Assembly (NCBI GenBank): GCA_007120815.1
Contig: SKMY01000036.1
Span: 1 to 14,985 of the forward strand
Source: Syntrophomonadaceae bacterium
Lineage (GTDB): Bacteria > Bacillota_D > Dethiobacteria > DTU022 > UBA8154
DNA length: 14,985 bases
Direction: 5' to 3'
The notes below the pieces were generated by a model that was given only the letters and a program-made list of their open reading frames with translations, had not been told where the DNA came from and did not search any database. Each line of letters opens with the position of its first letter. Position 1 is the first letter of the stretch. This document shows, one piece after another, positions 1 through 6,690 of the stretch. The translations under genes and the position numbers were made by a program.

Positions 1-581
1 AACTGCCGGCTGCCTTCAACGGTTTTACGATAAAGGTTGCCCGGGGCATCGGTAATGATTACCTGCTGGTGCGGGTGGACCAGCCCGCCTCCCGAAGGCG
101 GCATGTAGTTCCAGGCGATAAAGTGATAGGGAAGATGGGGATCTTTTTCCCGTAGGATCCGGCAGAAGTCTAATCCAGCTTGAAAGGCGTTTTTTAACAG
201 GTTTTCTGTCAGCATGTCAACGGGCACCAGGTGGTCCTTACTCATCACCGTAAGTGCGCTGTACTGGTCATAAGGGGATATATTGCAGATTACGGTGGCA
301 TCGCCCCGGGAAAGGTGGCCTCCGGGGACCAGTTCTTCTGGGAATCGCGGGGTCATTTTACCGATATTGCCCGGGCAAAAAGGGCAGAACTGGCGGGCTT
401 TATCGGTATCCAGGGCTGCAAAATCTTCTTTCTGGGGTTTTATCATGCCAAAGTGGGCCAGGCGGCCGCTGTCTCCCGTTAAGGGATCCGTTCGTATCTC
501 TGTTTCCACTGTTTTCAGGGCAAAGTTCTCCCGGGGGTCAAGAAGAGTGGCCGTTACCTTCCTGGTAGAAAAGTGAATCAC
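1..581 (-). CDS. GalT-family (HIT-superfamily) nucleotidyltransferase, N-terminal part, runs off the window
   Basis: Reading leftward from GTG at 581, an open frame of 193 codons continues past the window edge, so the C-terminus is missing. The start is set by AAGGAGGTG, 5 nt upstream. Visible motifs are RTDPLTG (about residues 30-36), a zinc-type C-P-F-C pair (Cys66, Cys69) followed by PGN, and HPHQQ (169-173) after a glycine run. In galactose-1-phosphate uridylyltransferases the CxxC binds zinc and the second His of HPHxQ (here His171) carries the nucleotidyl group. By family it transfers a nucleotide between a sugar phosphate and a nucleotide sugar in the cytoplasm. The exact substrate cannot be read from this half; ADP-glucose or Ap4A phosphorylase-like relatives share the same motifs. 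It diverges from the plus-strand block and has no visible operon partner. Confidence 0.85.
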   Translation of the reverse strand, partial: MIHFSTRKVTATLLDPRENFALKTVETEIRTDPLTGDSGRLAHFGMIKPQKEDFAALDTDKARQFCPFCPGNIGKMTPRFPEELVPGGHLSRGDATVICNISPYDQYSALTVMSKDHLVPVDMLTENLLKNAFQAGLDFCRILREKDPHLPYHFIAWNYMPPSGGGLVHPHQQVIITDAPGNLYRKTVEGSRQ

Positions 582-636
582 GTTAACACCTCCTTATCGC
601 ATAGAGTATTTATAGGATAGGAGCACGGCGCGGTTC

Positions 637-667
637 GGGGAAGCATGGGGACGGTTCTCTTGCTTCC
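637..667 (+). repeat. Short palindromic repeat, core GGGGACGGTTCT
   Basis: The unit has GGGGAAGCA at one end and TGCTTCC at the other, giving GGAAGCA/TGCTTCC half-sites around the core at 647-658. It is inverted relative to the two copies at 740-774 and 805-839. Confidence 0.8.
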
Positions 668-739
668 TTTTCAGGCTCTCCATTGCTGCCAGGATGGAAA
701 ACCGGTTCTTGGACAGGGAGTCCAGATTTCTTGTTAAAT

Positions 740-774
740 CCAAGGAAGCAAGAGAACCGTCCCCGTGCTTCCCC
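740..774 (-). repeat. Short palindromic repeat, core AGAACCGTCCCC
   Basis: A 35-bp unit with GGAAGCA and TGCTTCC ends around the core at 753-764. It is identical over all 35 bases to 805-839, in direct orientation, with a 65-bp period. Confidence 0.85.
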
Positions 775-804
775 GGTATTCACGAGCCTCCCGGGCTTCT
801 TTTC

Positions 805-856
805 CCAAGGAAGCAAGAGAACCGTCCCCGTGCTTCCCCCGTGCTTCCCTGCTTCC
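805..856 (-). repeat. Short palindromic repeat plus partial extra end
   Basis: The same 35-bp unit as 740-774 occupies 805-839, with its core at 818-829. It is followed by reiterated GTGCTTCCC and TGCTTCC pieces to 856, which look like a slipped or truncated repeat end. Confidence 0.8.
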
Positions 857-935
857 AACGTCTCCGTGCGTCTAAAAATGTGCTCTGCCTGTTCCTTGAC
901 TAACTACTACTTAAATGTAAGGAGGCTTTTATCTG

Positions 936-1508
936 TTGGCACCAGAAAAAGGCAATAAAAAGAGATCTCGTATGATACACAGGATACCAGGGGGTTGGCG
1001 GGGATTGATCGTCTTGATGGCGGTCTTGTTAGGCGGATTTTTGTTGGGACAAGCCGCAGTTGCCGGCACACCGGCCGTTCCCGGCTCGCAGGATGATCCG
1101 CTGGTTACCGCCAGTTGGGTGGAATCCCGGCTAAGAGAGCTATCCAGGGTTCCTGGTGGTTCATCCATCGACCTGAGCGACATTGAAAAGCGGCTGGACA
1201 AGCTGGAACAAAAGCTGGACGCATTGGGCCCCGGGGTTGAACCCCCCCGCTTTGAACCCGTCCAGGTTTCGGCGAACCAAACGGTTTTCACCGGCCACGG
1301 AACAGAAGTGGTCGTGCGTGCCGGCTCGGTCAGGGTGGTTGAAGGTACAGGAGGCGGTTTTTCTGACCTGACAGCGGGGAAAAGCCTTCTTTCAGGAACC
1401 GGGGTGGATTTGAATCACCTGCTTTTGTCTGCCCGTAAGGACGGCCGCGGTCTTGCTGCCCGGGCCGATTCTCTCCTGTTAATTCGAGGCGATTATGAAA
1501 TAAAATAG
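936..1508 (+). CDS. Exported or membrane-anchored coiled-coil protein of unknown function
   Basis: A 190-residue protein starting at TTG 936, set by AAGGAGG at 919-925 (10 nt away). The basic N-terminus is followed by a hydrophobic segment at about residues 23-42 ending in AVAG, which fits a signal peptide or single membrane anchor. Residues about 77-98 form a short heptad-like charged helix (IEKRLDKLEQKLDAL). The C-terminal 80 residues look beta-rich and glycine-rich, with FTGHGTEVVVRAG, SDLTAGK, NHLLL and RKDGRGL. I recall this pattern of motifs from other small exported Firmicute proteins, but I cannot name a characterised family. It lies 104 nt upstream of the nuclease gene on the same strand and may share a transcript with it. 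No function is claimed. Confidence 0.75.
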   Translation: MAPEKGNKKRSRMIHRIPGGWRGLIVLMAVLLGGFLLGQAAVAGTPAVPGSQDDPLVTASWVESRLRELSRVPGGSSIDLSDIEKRLDKLEQKLDALGPGVEPPRFEPVQVSANQTVFTGHGTEVVVRAGSVRVVEGTGGGFSDLTAGKSLLSGTGVDLNHLLLSARKDGRGLAARADSLLLIRGDYEIK

Positions 1509-1582
1509 TCAAAAGATAGAATAATATTATTAATCGTTCTCCCTTTGTGATAAAATAAAGGTCAAAGCACGAATTTCAGGAA

Positions 1583-1615
1583 GGAGGTGCGACCCGGAAA
1601 ACCGGGCTCTATATG
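1583..1615 (+). promoter_or_regulatory. Distant Shine-Dalgarno with a hairpin between it and the ATG
   Basis: GGAGGTG (1583-1589) is the only good ribosome-binding site, but it is 23 nt from ATG 1613. The gap contains CCCGG-AAAA-CCGGG (1593-1606), a perfect 5-bp stem with a 4-nt loop. Excluding the hairpin leaves 9 nt, a normal spacing. A GTG overlapping the Shine-Dalgarno opens only a 9-codon frame ending in the TGA that overlaps the ATG, and it has no ribosome-binding site of its own. Confidence 0.6.
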
Positions 1616-2092
1616 ATCGCTGTAAAAGTAAAAGGTGTTGGCCTGGATCCTTCACAAAATCCGCTGCTCCTTCTCATCGACCAGGATGAAACCATGGTGC
1701 TTCCCATCGGTATTGGTCTGAGCGAGGCCCAGGCAATATCACTCAAGCTTGAAGGGCACGTGCTGCCCCGTCCCCTGACCCACGATTTGATTCTTTCCGT
1801 CTGCGGCAACCTGGGGGCGAATATTGAAAAGATCGTTGTCTCCGATATGAAAGAAGGCACTTACTTTGCCGAGATTTATTTGAAAAAAGATGGCCAGGAA
1901 ATTATTGTGGACTCCAGGCCCAGTGATGGAATTGCCCTGGCCCTGGCCAGCGGTTCACCGCTTTTTATTTCAAATAAGGTGGCGGAAAATACCCTGCCCT
2001 TTGAAGAGGTTATCAGGGAAAACCTGGAAAACATTTTTGACAACGAAACCCAAGAGGAAGGCGATGAAGGAGAAGGGGAAACCCTACACTAG
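1613..2092 (+). CDS. Bifunctional nuclease family protein (DUF151)
   Basis: A 159-residue cytoplasmic protein matching the DUF151/BFN family along its length. Family hallmarks are visible: LPIGIGLSEAQAI near residues 30-42, PRPLTHDL near 52-59, the EGTYFAEI strand around 82-89, and DSRPSDGIALAL around 100-111. Members have been reported to have both RNase and DNase activity in plants, and a thermophilic homologue has a solved structure; the bacterial role is poorly known. The C-terminus is an acidic tail (about 140-159), variable in the family. ATG 1613 is the start because the conserved family N-terminus (MIAVKVKGV) begins there; the ribosome-binding site is unusually far upstream with a hairpin in between. 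Its stop codon overlaps the AGGAG that precedes the next small frame. Confidence 0.92.
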   Translation: MIAVKVKGVGLDPSQNPLLLLIDQDETMVLPIGIGLSEAQAISLKLEGHVLPRPLTHDLILSVCGNLGANIEKIVVSDMKEGTYFAEIYLKKDGQEIIVDSRPSDGIALALASGSPLFISNKVAENTLPFEEVIRENLENIFDNETQEEGDEGEGETLH

Positions 2093-2101
2093 GAGATAAA
2101 C

Positions 2102-2161
2102 GTGGGCCGTGTTATTGATACAAACGGTTCTTCTCAGCCGCAACAGAGGATTGATGAATGA
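2102..2161 (+). CDS. Possible 19-codon mini-ORF coupling the nuclease to the SEC-C gene
   Basis: GTG at 2102 follows AGGAG (2091-2095) with 6-nt spacing, a better initiation site than the one in front of the larger downstream gene. The frame reads MGRVIDTNGSSQPQQRIDE and stops at TGA 2159-2161, overlapping the likely ATG 2154 of the SEC-C gene in another frame by 8 nt. This geometry is typical of translational coupling or a leader peptide. I do not recognise the peptide. It could instead be chance, with the site being a relic of an older gene start. Confidence 0.35.
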   Translation: MGRVIDTNGSSQPQQRIDE

Positions 2162-3911
2162 GGAGGAGGGAAGCTGCCTGGACCCGAATAAAAAAACCAA
2201 GAAAAATGCCATTTGCCCCTGTGGTAGTGGAGAAAAATACAAGGATTGCTGCGGTTTGTTCTCCAATGTTGTTCCATTTTGTGACCGTAAATCTTTTGAA
2301 CGGGCCCATGCCCTTTGGGACAGCCTGGACGCTTTTGCCGGTCACCCAAAGTTGTTAGAGGACCGGGAAAAAGCCTGGGATTTCTTCTTCGAAGAATGCC
2401 TGTACGGAAACTGTGCGCTAAATGAAGAAGACAAACAGGCCTTTTTAGACTGGTTCATCATGGATTATCCCTTGAAAAAAAACCGGCGTGTTTTACACGA
2501 ATACGCTGAAGCCCACCCGCCTTCTCCCGAAGAAGAGCGGATGCTGCGGGACTGGTGCAATTCGCCTCTTTCCCTTTACCGCGTGCAGGAGGTGTGGCCG
2601 GGCCGCGGTCTGCTGATGGATGACCTGCTGCGGGAAGGGACCTATGAACTGCTAAACGCAACAATTGCCATGGGGGTGGAGGCCAGGTCCCTTCTGGTTA
2701 CTCGCTTGCTCCCCGTTGGGGGATACTACGGGTATGCCGGCGTGCTTATTTTTATTCCACCCTTTTTACAAAAGGAGATGCTCCAGGAACTGGATAAAAA
2801 GTTGAAAGGGTTTTCCTCCCGGGAGGTTCCTCCCCACCGGGGTCACCCCTCCTGGCCGGAGTTTCTTCTGGAGCACGGGTATGTTCTTTTTTCTGCCTTG
2901 CGCGCCTTGCGCCTGCGATGGGAAAATACCCTGTCTGAAGACTTTTCCGGGATTGAAGAGCGGAACCTGTTTGCCGCCCTGACAACTTATGTTCTCTCCG
3001 ACCCGGAGGAGGTCCTGCGCCGTTTTATTGCGGTGCCCGACCTGGTTTCAGTTCGGGAAAAACGACAGGGTAGACAGGGCGTGATGGAATACGTGTGGGA
3101 GTGGTACGGATCTGGAAGCGGAAATGAATTAAAAGGTTATTTGCAGCTGCAAAGTGAATACCTCACCCTGCAGTGTTTTTCCCGCAGCAACCTGGATGCC
3201 GGAAAATTTTTCATCCAGGACCTGGCAGGCGACCTGGTTGTCTCCCAACGGGACAGTTTTATTAACCTGGAGGAGAATAACCGCCTGGATTCATCTTCAC
3301 CGGAAATGGATGAATTTCTCCATGCACTTTTTATCAACCAGTCCTGTCGCGAGTGGATCCATAAGCCCTTACCTGATTTTAAGGGCAAAACCCCTTTTCA
3401 AATGAGAATGGACCAGGAGGGGTGGGAAATCCTGGATATTTATTTGAATAAACTGGAACACCGCCAATCCCTGGTTTCCCAGGAGGGCACAGATCCCCTG
3501 GATATCATCGCCCTTAGGCAGAGCCTGCTGCTGGATCACCAACACCGGGGTCCCTTTCAGGTGTCGGACTGGGACTGGCTGGTACCCCTTTACCGGGACG
3601 TCGCCGACCTGCTGGAAAAAATCGCTGAAGCGATGAGTTTTACCCTTCAGCAGTTGGCGAATGCGCTGAAAATGTGGTACGATTTCATTCGAGAAGACGA
3701 ACCCCTGTTAAAAAAACCTGAAGCCTGGGCCGGCTCGGTCGCCTATCTCATATCCTCCCTGGATTTTGGGGAATATACCCAAAAAGACCTGGCCGCTTAC
3801 TTAAATGTATCCTGTGGGGCGATTTCATCTAACAGCATTCGTATAAAGCGCACCCTGGAGCTGGAGCAGCAGCCCGGCAGGTATCGCAGTATCCAGTTCC
3901 GGGCCCGGTAG
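2154..3911 (+). CDS. SEC-C zinc-motif protein with C-terminal helix-turn-helix-like segment
   Basis: With ATG 2154 the protein has 585 residues. Near the N-terminus is a textbook SEC-C metal-binding motif, CPCGSGEKYKDCCG (about residues 21-34), the zinc knuckle also found at the end of SecA and in YecA/YchJ-like proteins. The central 450 residues are rich in acidic and aromatic residues and match no family I can name. Near the C-terminus, YTQKDLAAYLNVSCGAISS followed by a basic helix (NSIRIKRTLEL) resembles a helix-turn-helix. In large proteins the SEC-C motif usually sits beside poorly known domains, so no reaction can be assigned. The start is uncertain: an in-frame GTG at 2109 adds 15 residues but has no ribosome-binding site, ATG 2154 has only a weak AGAGGA, and the strong GAGGAGGAGGG lies just inside the frame. 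Confidence 0.8.
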   Translation: MNEEEGSCLDPNKKTKKNAICPCGSGEKYKDCCGLFSNVVPFCDRKSFERAHALWDSLDAFAGHPKLLEDREKAWDFFFEECLYGNCALNEEDKQAFLDWFIMDYPLKKNRRVLHEYAEAHPPSPEEERMLRDWCNSPLSLYRVQEVWPGRGLLMDDLLREGTYELLNATIAMGVEARSLLVTRLLPVGGYYGYAGVLIFIPPFLQKEMLQELDKKLKGFSSREVPPHRGHPSWPEFLLEHGYVLFSALRALRLRWENTLSEDFSGIEERNLFAALTTYVLSDPEEVLRRFIAVPDLVSVREKRQGRQGVMEYVWEWYGSGSGNELKGYLQLQSEYLTLQCFSRSNLDAGKFFIQDLAGDLVVSQRDSFINLEENNRLDSSSPEMDEFLHALFINQSCREWIHKPLPDFKGKTPFQMRMDQEGWEILDIYLNKLEHRQSLVSQEGTDPLDIIALRQSLLLDHQHRGPFQVSDWDWLVPLYRDVADLLEKIAEAMSFTLQQLANALKMWYDFIREDEPLLKKPEAWAGSVAYLISSLDFGEYTQKDLAAYLNVSCGAISSNSIRIKRTLELEQQPGRYRSIQFRAR

Positions 3912-3994
3912 TCTTGTATTTTTGTTGACGAAGGTTGACACGGTCCTACCAGCCCTTGGAAAAACGGTGAAAATATTGGAGGGGGCTAAATACA

Positions 3995-5335
3995 TTGTCT
4001 AAGACAAAAAAAAGAAATGCGATCGTATTGTTTTTGCTTCTGAGTATGGTTGTTTCATTTACATCGGTGCAGATGGCCTTCGGTCAAGACAGTGGGACAG
4101 CCGGTGAAATTATTTTGTTGGAACTGGAAGGCACTATTACGGCCGGAAAGGCTGTGTTCATTGAACGACAGCTTGTTGATCTGGACCCCGAACGGGTTGA
4201 AGCGGTGGTCATTTTAATGGATACGCCGGGGGGGCTGGTTGATGCCACCCTGGATTTGGCCCGCACCTTTGGCGCCACACCGGTTCCCGTTGTGGTCCTG
4301 GTGGCTCCCTCGGGAGCCATTGCCGCCTCCGCCGGGGCGTTCATCCTGGTGAGCTCTGACGTAGCCGTTATGGCACCGGGAACCACCGTAGGGGCGGCAT
4401 CGCCCATTGCTCTTTCCCCGGGAGGGGCGGAGCAGGCTGATGATAAAACCGCCATATTCCTGGCCGGTCACATGAAAAGCCTGGCCCGGGAGCGGGGGCG
4501 CCCGACGGAGGTAGTGGAACGGTTTGTGACAGAAAACCTGACCCTGGATGCCGTTGAAGCCCTGGAGAAGGGTGTGATTGATTTTAATGCACCCAACCTG
4601 GAGGCCATGCTGGACGTTATCGACGGGCATCAAGTTGAAAAAGGCGGAGTGACCTTTACCCTTTCCACCCGGGACGCCGTCCTGGTAGAAAAGGAGATGA
4701 ACGTGCGGGAACAAGTCCAGGATAAAGTCAGTGATCCCCAGATCGCCTTTTTGCTGCTCATGGCCGGTGCCATGGGGCTTTACCTGGGTTTTGGCATGCC
4801 GGGCACATTTGTCCCCGAAGTCTTGGGCGGTATCGCCCTTGTCCTGGGGATCTACGGCCTGGGGCTTTTCGATACCAATACCGCCGGCATCGTGCTGCTC
4901 CTGTTGGGTCTTGCCCTGCTGGTGGCAGAAGTGTTTACCGGGGGGTTTGGTATTCTGGGTGTAGGCGGGGGCATCAGCTTGCTGATCGGCGCCGTTCTGC
5001 TGCCCAGCGAGCCTTTAATGGCCCCTGATTGGTACCCCGCTTTCTTTTCCATTGCCATTGCCGTCGCTGTCGGGGTCACCCTGATCAGTTTTGGTATCGT
5101 CTATGTCTTTTTCCGCTCCCGGAAAAAGTGGAAGGGCAAGGGAGGATTGTTTTTCCAGCCGGACCAACAGGCCAAGGTTATGAAAACCCTTTCTCCTGGG
5201 GGAACCGTTAAAATGAGAGGGGAAATTTGGAAAGCCGTTAGTGAAGACGGCTCCACGATCGAGGCGGGAACCACCGTTGATGTGACGGGGCAAAAGGGCC
5301 TGACCCTGGTGGTAAAAGAGCACTCCCCGGAGTAA
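3995..5335 (+). CDS. NfeD-family membrane-bound serine protease (ClpP class)
   Basis: A 446-residue protein starting at TTG 3995 behind GGAGGGGG. The order is: signal peptide or anchor at about 8-30 (cleavage near FGQ); ClpP/crotonase-like protease domain at about 37-240; four or five membrane helices at about 248-375; and a soluble C-terminal OB-fold (about 380-446) of the NfeD type. The catalytic dyad is recognisable: Ser112 in AASAG and Lys151 in DDK, 39 residues apart, close to the Ser97/Lys138 spacing of the archaeal PH1510 protease. DTPGG (76-80) is the usual strand before the oxyanion site. In characterised homologues the protease cleaves the hydrophobic C-terminal part of a stomatin partner; the stomatin gene follows here 108 nt downstream. 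It is the full-length, protease-containing form. Its role is inferred to be membrane quality control. Confidence 0.93.
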   Translation: MSKTKKRNAIVLFLLLSMVVSFTSVQMAFGQDSGTAGEIILLELEGTITAGKAVFIERQLVDLDPERVEAVVILMDTPGGLVDATLDLARTFGATPVPVVVLVAPSGAIAASAGAFILVSSDVAVMAPGTTVGAASPIALSPGGAEQADDKTAIFLAGHMKSLARERGRPTEVVERFVTENLTLDAVEALEKGVIDFNAPNLEAMLDVIDGHQVEKGGVTFTLSTRDAVLVEKEMNVREQVQDKVSDPQIAFLLLMAGAMGLYLGFGMPGTFVPEVLGGIALVLGIYGLGLFDTNTAGIVLLLLGLALLVAEVFTGGFGILGVGGGISLLIGAVLLPSEPLMAPDWYPAFFSIAIAVAVGVTLISFGIVYVFFRSRKKWKGKGGLFFQPDQQAKVMKTLSPGGTVKMRGEIWKAVSEDGSTIEAGTTVDVTGQKGLTLVVKEHSPE

Positions 5336-5401
5336 AAGCTTAGCGGCCATGCTGTCAAGGGGACGGGATAGATAGAGCAGTTTGGATAAAAAAACAGGAC
5401 T

Positions 5402-5446
5402 GAGGAGGTGAAACCGGGTCCGAAAAACGGACTCGGGAATAACATG
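5402..5446 (+). promoter_or_regulatory. Distant Shine-Dalgarno with a 9-bp hairpin before the slipin ATG
   Basis: GAGGAGGTG (5402-5410) is 33 nt from ATG 5444. Between them 5414-5422 (CCGGGTCCG) pairs with 5428-5436 (CGGACTCGG) as 9 bp with one G-U, around an A5 loop. Removing the 23-nt hairpin leaves 10 nt between ribosome-binding site and start. The in-frame GTG 5408 overlaps the Shine-Dalgarno itself and so is not a likely start. Confidence 0.7.
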
Positions 5447-6322
5447 GAAGCTATTTTTGTACTGGTTTTACTACTCGTTGCCTTCCTGTACTCTGCATTA
5501 AAAGTCGTACGGGAATACGAGAGACTGGTTGTTTTTCGACTGGGAAACCTGGTTGGGTCCCGTGGCCCCGGCCTGGTGCTGCTAATTCCCATTATCGACC
5601 GTATTGTTCGGGTTTCATTGCGGATTATCACCATGGATGTGCCCACCCAGGAAGTGATTACCCGGGATAACGTGACCTGCAGTGTGAACGCCGTGGTCTA
5701 CTACCGGGTGGTGGATGCCAATAATGCCATTGTGAACGTGGAAAACTTTATGCAAGCAACGGCCCAACTGGCCCAGACCACCCTGCGCAGCGTAGCGGGG
5801 CAGGCTGAACTCGATGAACTGCTTTCCGAACGCGAAAAGCTGAACATCCAGATTCAACAAATCATCGATGAATCTACGGACCCTTGGGGTATCAAAGTTA
5901 CAATGGTAGAAATCAAAGACGTTGTTATCCCCGAAGGTTTGCAAAGGGCCATTTCACGGCAAGCCGCCGCCGAGAGGGAGCGCCGGGCGATTGTTATCCA
6001 GGCCGAAGGTGAGCGCCAGGCTGCCGAAAGACTGGCCCAGGCTGCAGAAATCTTGGGCAGTACCCCGGGCGGACTTTTCGTCCGACTGCTCCGCACGCTG
6101 CCGGAAATTGCCGGCCAGCCCGGGAACATCATCGCCTTCCCGCTGCCCATGGAACTTCGCTACCTGGCGGAATCGCTGAACACCAAGCTAAAGCCGGTAG
6201 GGCAAGGCCCCGGAGAAAGGGAAAGCAGCCCTGATGTACAGGACAGTGAGAACCCGGGAGAAATCCCCGGCCCGGAAGATAGCGTCCCGGAAGAAGGAGA
6301 CAATAACCAGGACCAGGGGTAG
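5444..6322 (+). CDS. Stomatin/slipin-type SPFH (Band 7) membrane protein
   Basis: A 292-residue protein from ATG 5444. An N-terminal membrane hairpin or helix (about 2-19) is followed by the SPFH domain: EYERLVVFRLG (about 24-34), RGPGL, VPTQEVITRDNV and YYRV. Then come AQTTLRSV, the helix with LDELLSEREKLN, PWGIKV, VEIKDVVIPEGLQRAISRQ, and the charged AAERERRAIVIQAEGE coiled coil. IAFPLP near residue 232 is also typical of slipins. The last 50 residues are a Glu/Pro/Gly-rich, probably disordered tail. By family it forms oligomeric membrane scaffolds on the cytoplasmic face and is the partner and substrate of NfeD proteases, which fits the gene directly upstream. ATG 5444 is preferred over GTG 5408 because the membrane segment starts immediately after it and the GTG lies in the ribosome-binding site. 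Confidence 0.94.
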   Translation: MEAIFVLVLLLVAFLYSALKVVREYERLVVFRLGNLVGSRGPGLVLLIPIIDRIVRVSLRIITMDVPTQEVITRDNVTCSVNAVVYYRVVDANNAIVNVENFMQATAQLAQTTLRSVAGQAELDELLSEREKLNIQIQQIIDESTDPWGIKVTMVEIKDVVIPEGLQRAISRQAAAERERRAIVIQAEGERQAAERLAQAAEILGSTPGGLFVRLLRTLPEIAGQPGNIIAFPLPMELRYLAESLNTKLKPVGQGPGERESSPDVQDSENPGEIPGPEDSVPEEGDNNQDQG

Positions 6323-6357
6323 GAAAAGTGTAACGGTTCAAACATTAAACCATCAGC

Positions 6358-6392
6358 AAAGCCGGCCTTCTTTTTAAGCAAAGGCCGGCTTT
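6358..6392 (+). terminator. Intrinsic terminator after the nfeD-slipin block
   Basis: AAAGCCGGCCTT (6358-6369) pairs perfectly with AAGGCCGGCTTT (6381-6392) around an 11-nt loop. The tail ends in TTT followed by ATCGTT, so the U-tract is short. It lies 35 nt after the slipin stop. The stem is strong, the tail modest. Confidence 0.75.
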
Positions 6393-6448
6393 ATCGTTAT
6401 CGCTAACCTAAACCTAAATCCAACCTGAACAAGCCAGAACGGAGAACG

Positions 6449-6519
6449 GTAAAGCGAAGCAGCGGGGACGGTTCTGGCGCTTCCGTAAAGCGAAGCAGCG
6501 GGAAGGTTCTGGCGCTTCC
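6449..6519 (+). repeat. Tandem pair of palindromic repeat units
   Basis: Two direct copies lie end to end (6449-6484 and 6485-6519). Each begins GTAAAGCGAAGCAGC and ends GGCGCTTCC. The first has the full core GGGGACGGTTCT (6464-6475); the second has lost one base and carries GGGAAGGTTCT. Confidence 0.85.
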
Positions 6520-6544
6520 GAAGCGTTTTTCAGCGAAGGACCTA

Positions 6545-6576
6545 GGGGACATTCCTGTTTTTGGAGGTGTGTCCCC
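6545..6576. repeat. Second repeat type: GGGGACA hairpin
   Basis: GGGGACA-TT-CCT pairs with AGG-TG-TGTCCCC around a short loop. It shares only the GGGGAC start with the main repeat. It sits between the direct tandem pair and the inverted unit at 6591-6621, as if nested inside that element. Confidence 0.7.
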
Positions 6577-6590
6577 ATACCTTGAAAAAT

Positions 6591-6621
6591 GGAAAGCGAC
6601 AGAACCGTCCCCCTGCTTTGC
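6591..6621 (-). repeat. Inverted palindromic repeat unit, core AGAACCGTCCCC
   Basis: GGAAAGCGAC, the core at 6601-6612 and CTGCTTTGC form the reverse complement of the tandem units at 6449-6519, so the region can fold into one long imperfect stem. Confidence 0.8.
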
Positions 6622-6690
6622 GACCCTCCGTGCCCAATTTCTTGCCAAAAATGCGCAAGACTTTCCTATTAAGGGCCCGATCCCTGTCAA

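Larger units (their letters stand above)
582..935. other. Gene-free stretch with three copies of a short palindromic repeat
   Basis: No credible coding frame is seen here. The small frames on both strands are built from the repeats. The interval separates two divergent genes, so their promoters should lie here. On the minus strand a TATAAA lies close upstream of the GalT-like gene, but I see no matching -35 box and do not call a promoter. Confidence 0.6.
6393..6690. other. Gene-free stretch between convergent genes, filled with nested repeats
   Basis: Together with 6323-6392 this makes 368 nt without a gene between slipin (plus) and nitroreductase (minus). It holds the terminator, a tandem pair of palindromic repeat units, a GGGGACA hairpin and an inverted third unit. 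No coding frame here has a plausible start site. Confidence 0.6.

Noticed and set aside
637..856. CRISPR array
   Set aside because: Repeats occur in both orientations with irregular spacing, and no cas genes are visible.
929..1291. Minus-strand frame opposite the exported protein
   Set aside because: It is antisense to a gene with a clear ribosome-binding site and signal peptide, and shows no domain of its own.
5355..5366. GGGGACGGGA resembling the repeat core between nfeD and slipin
   Set aside because: Only the first eight bases match and no flanking half-sites or inverted partner are present.
5408..5443. GTG 5408 as the start of the slipin protein, adding 12 residues
   Set aside because: The GTG is part of the Shine-Dalgarno itself, nothing upstream could serve it, and the family membrane segment begins right after ATG 5444.
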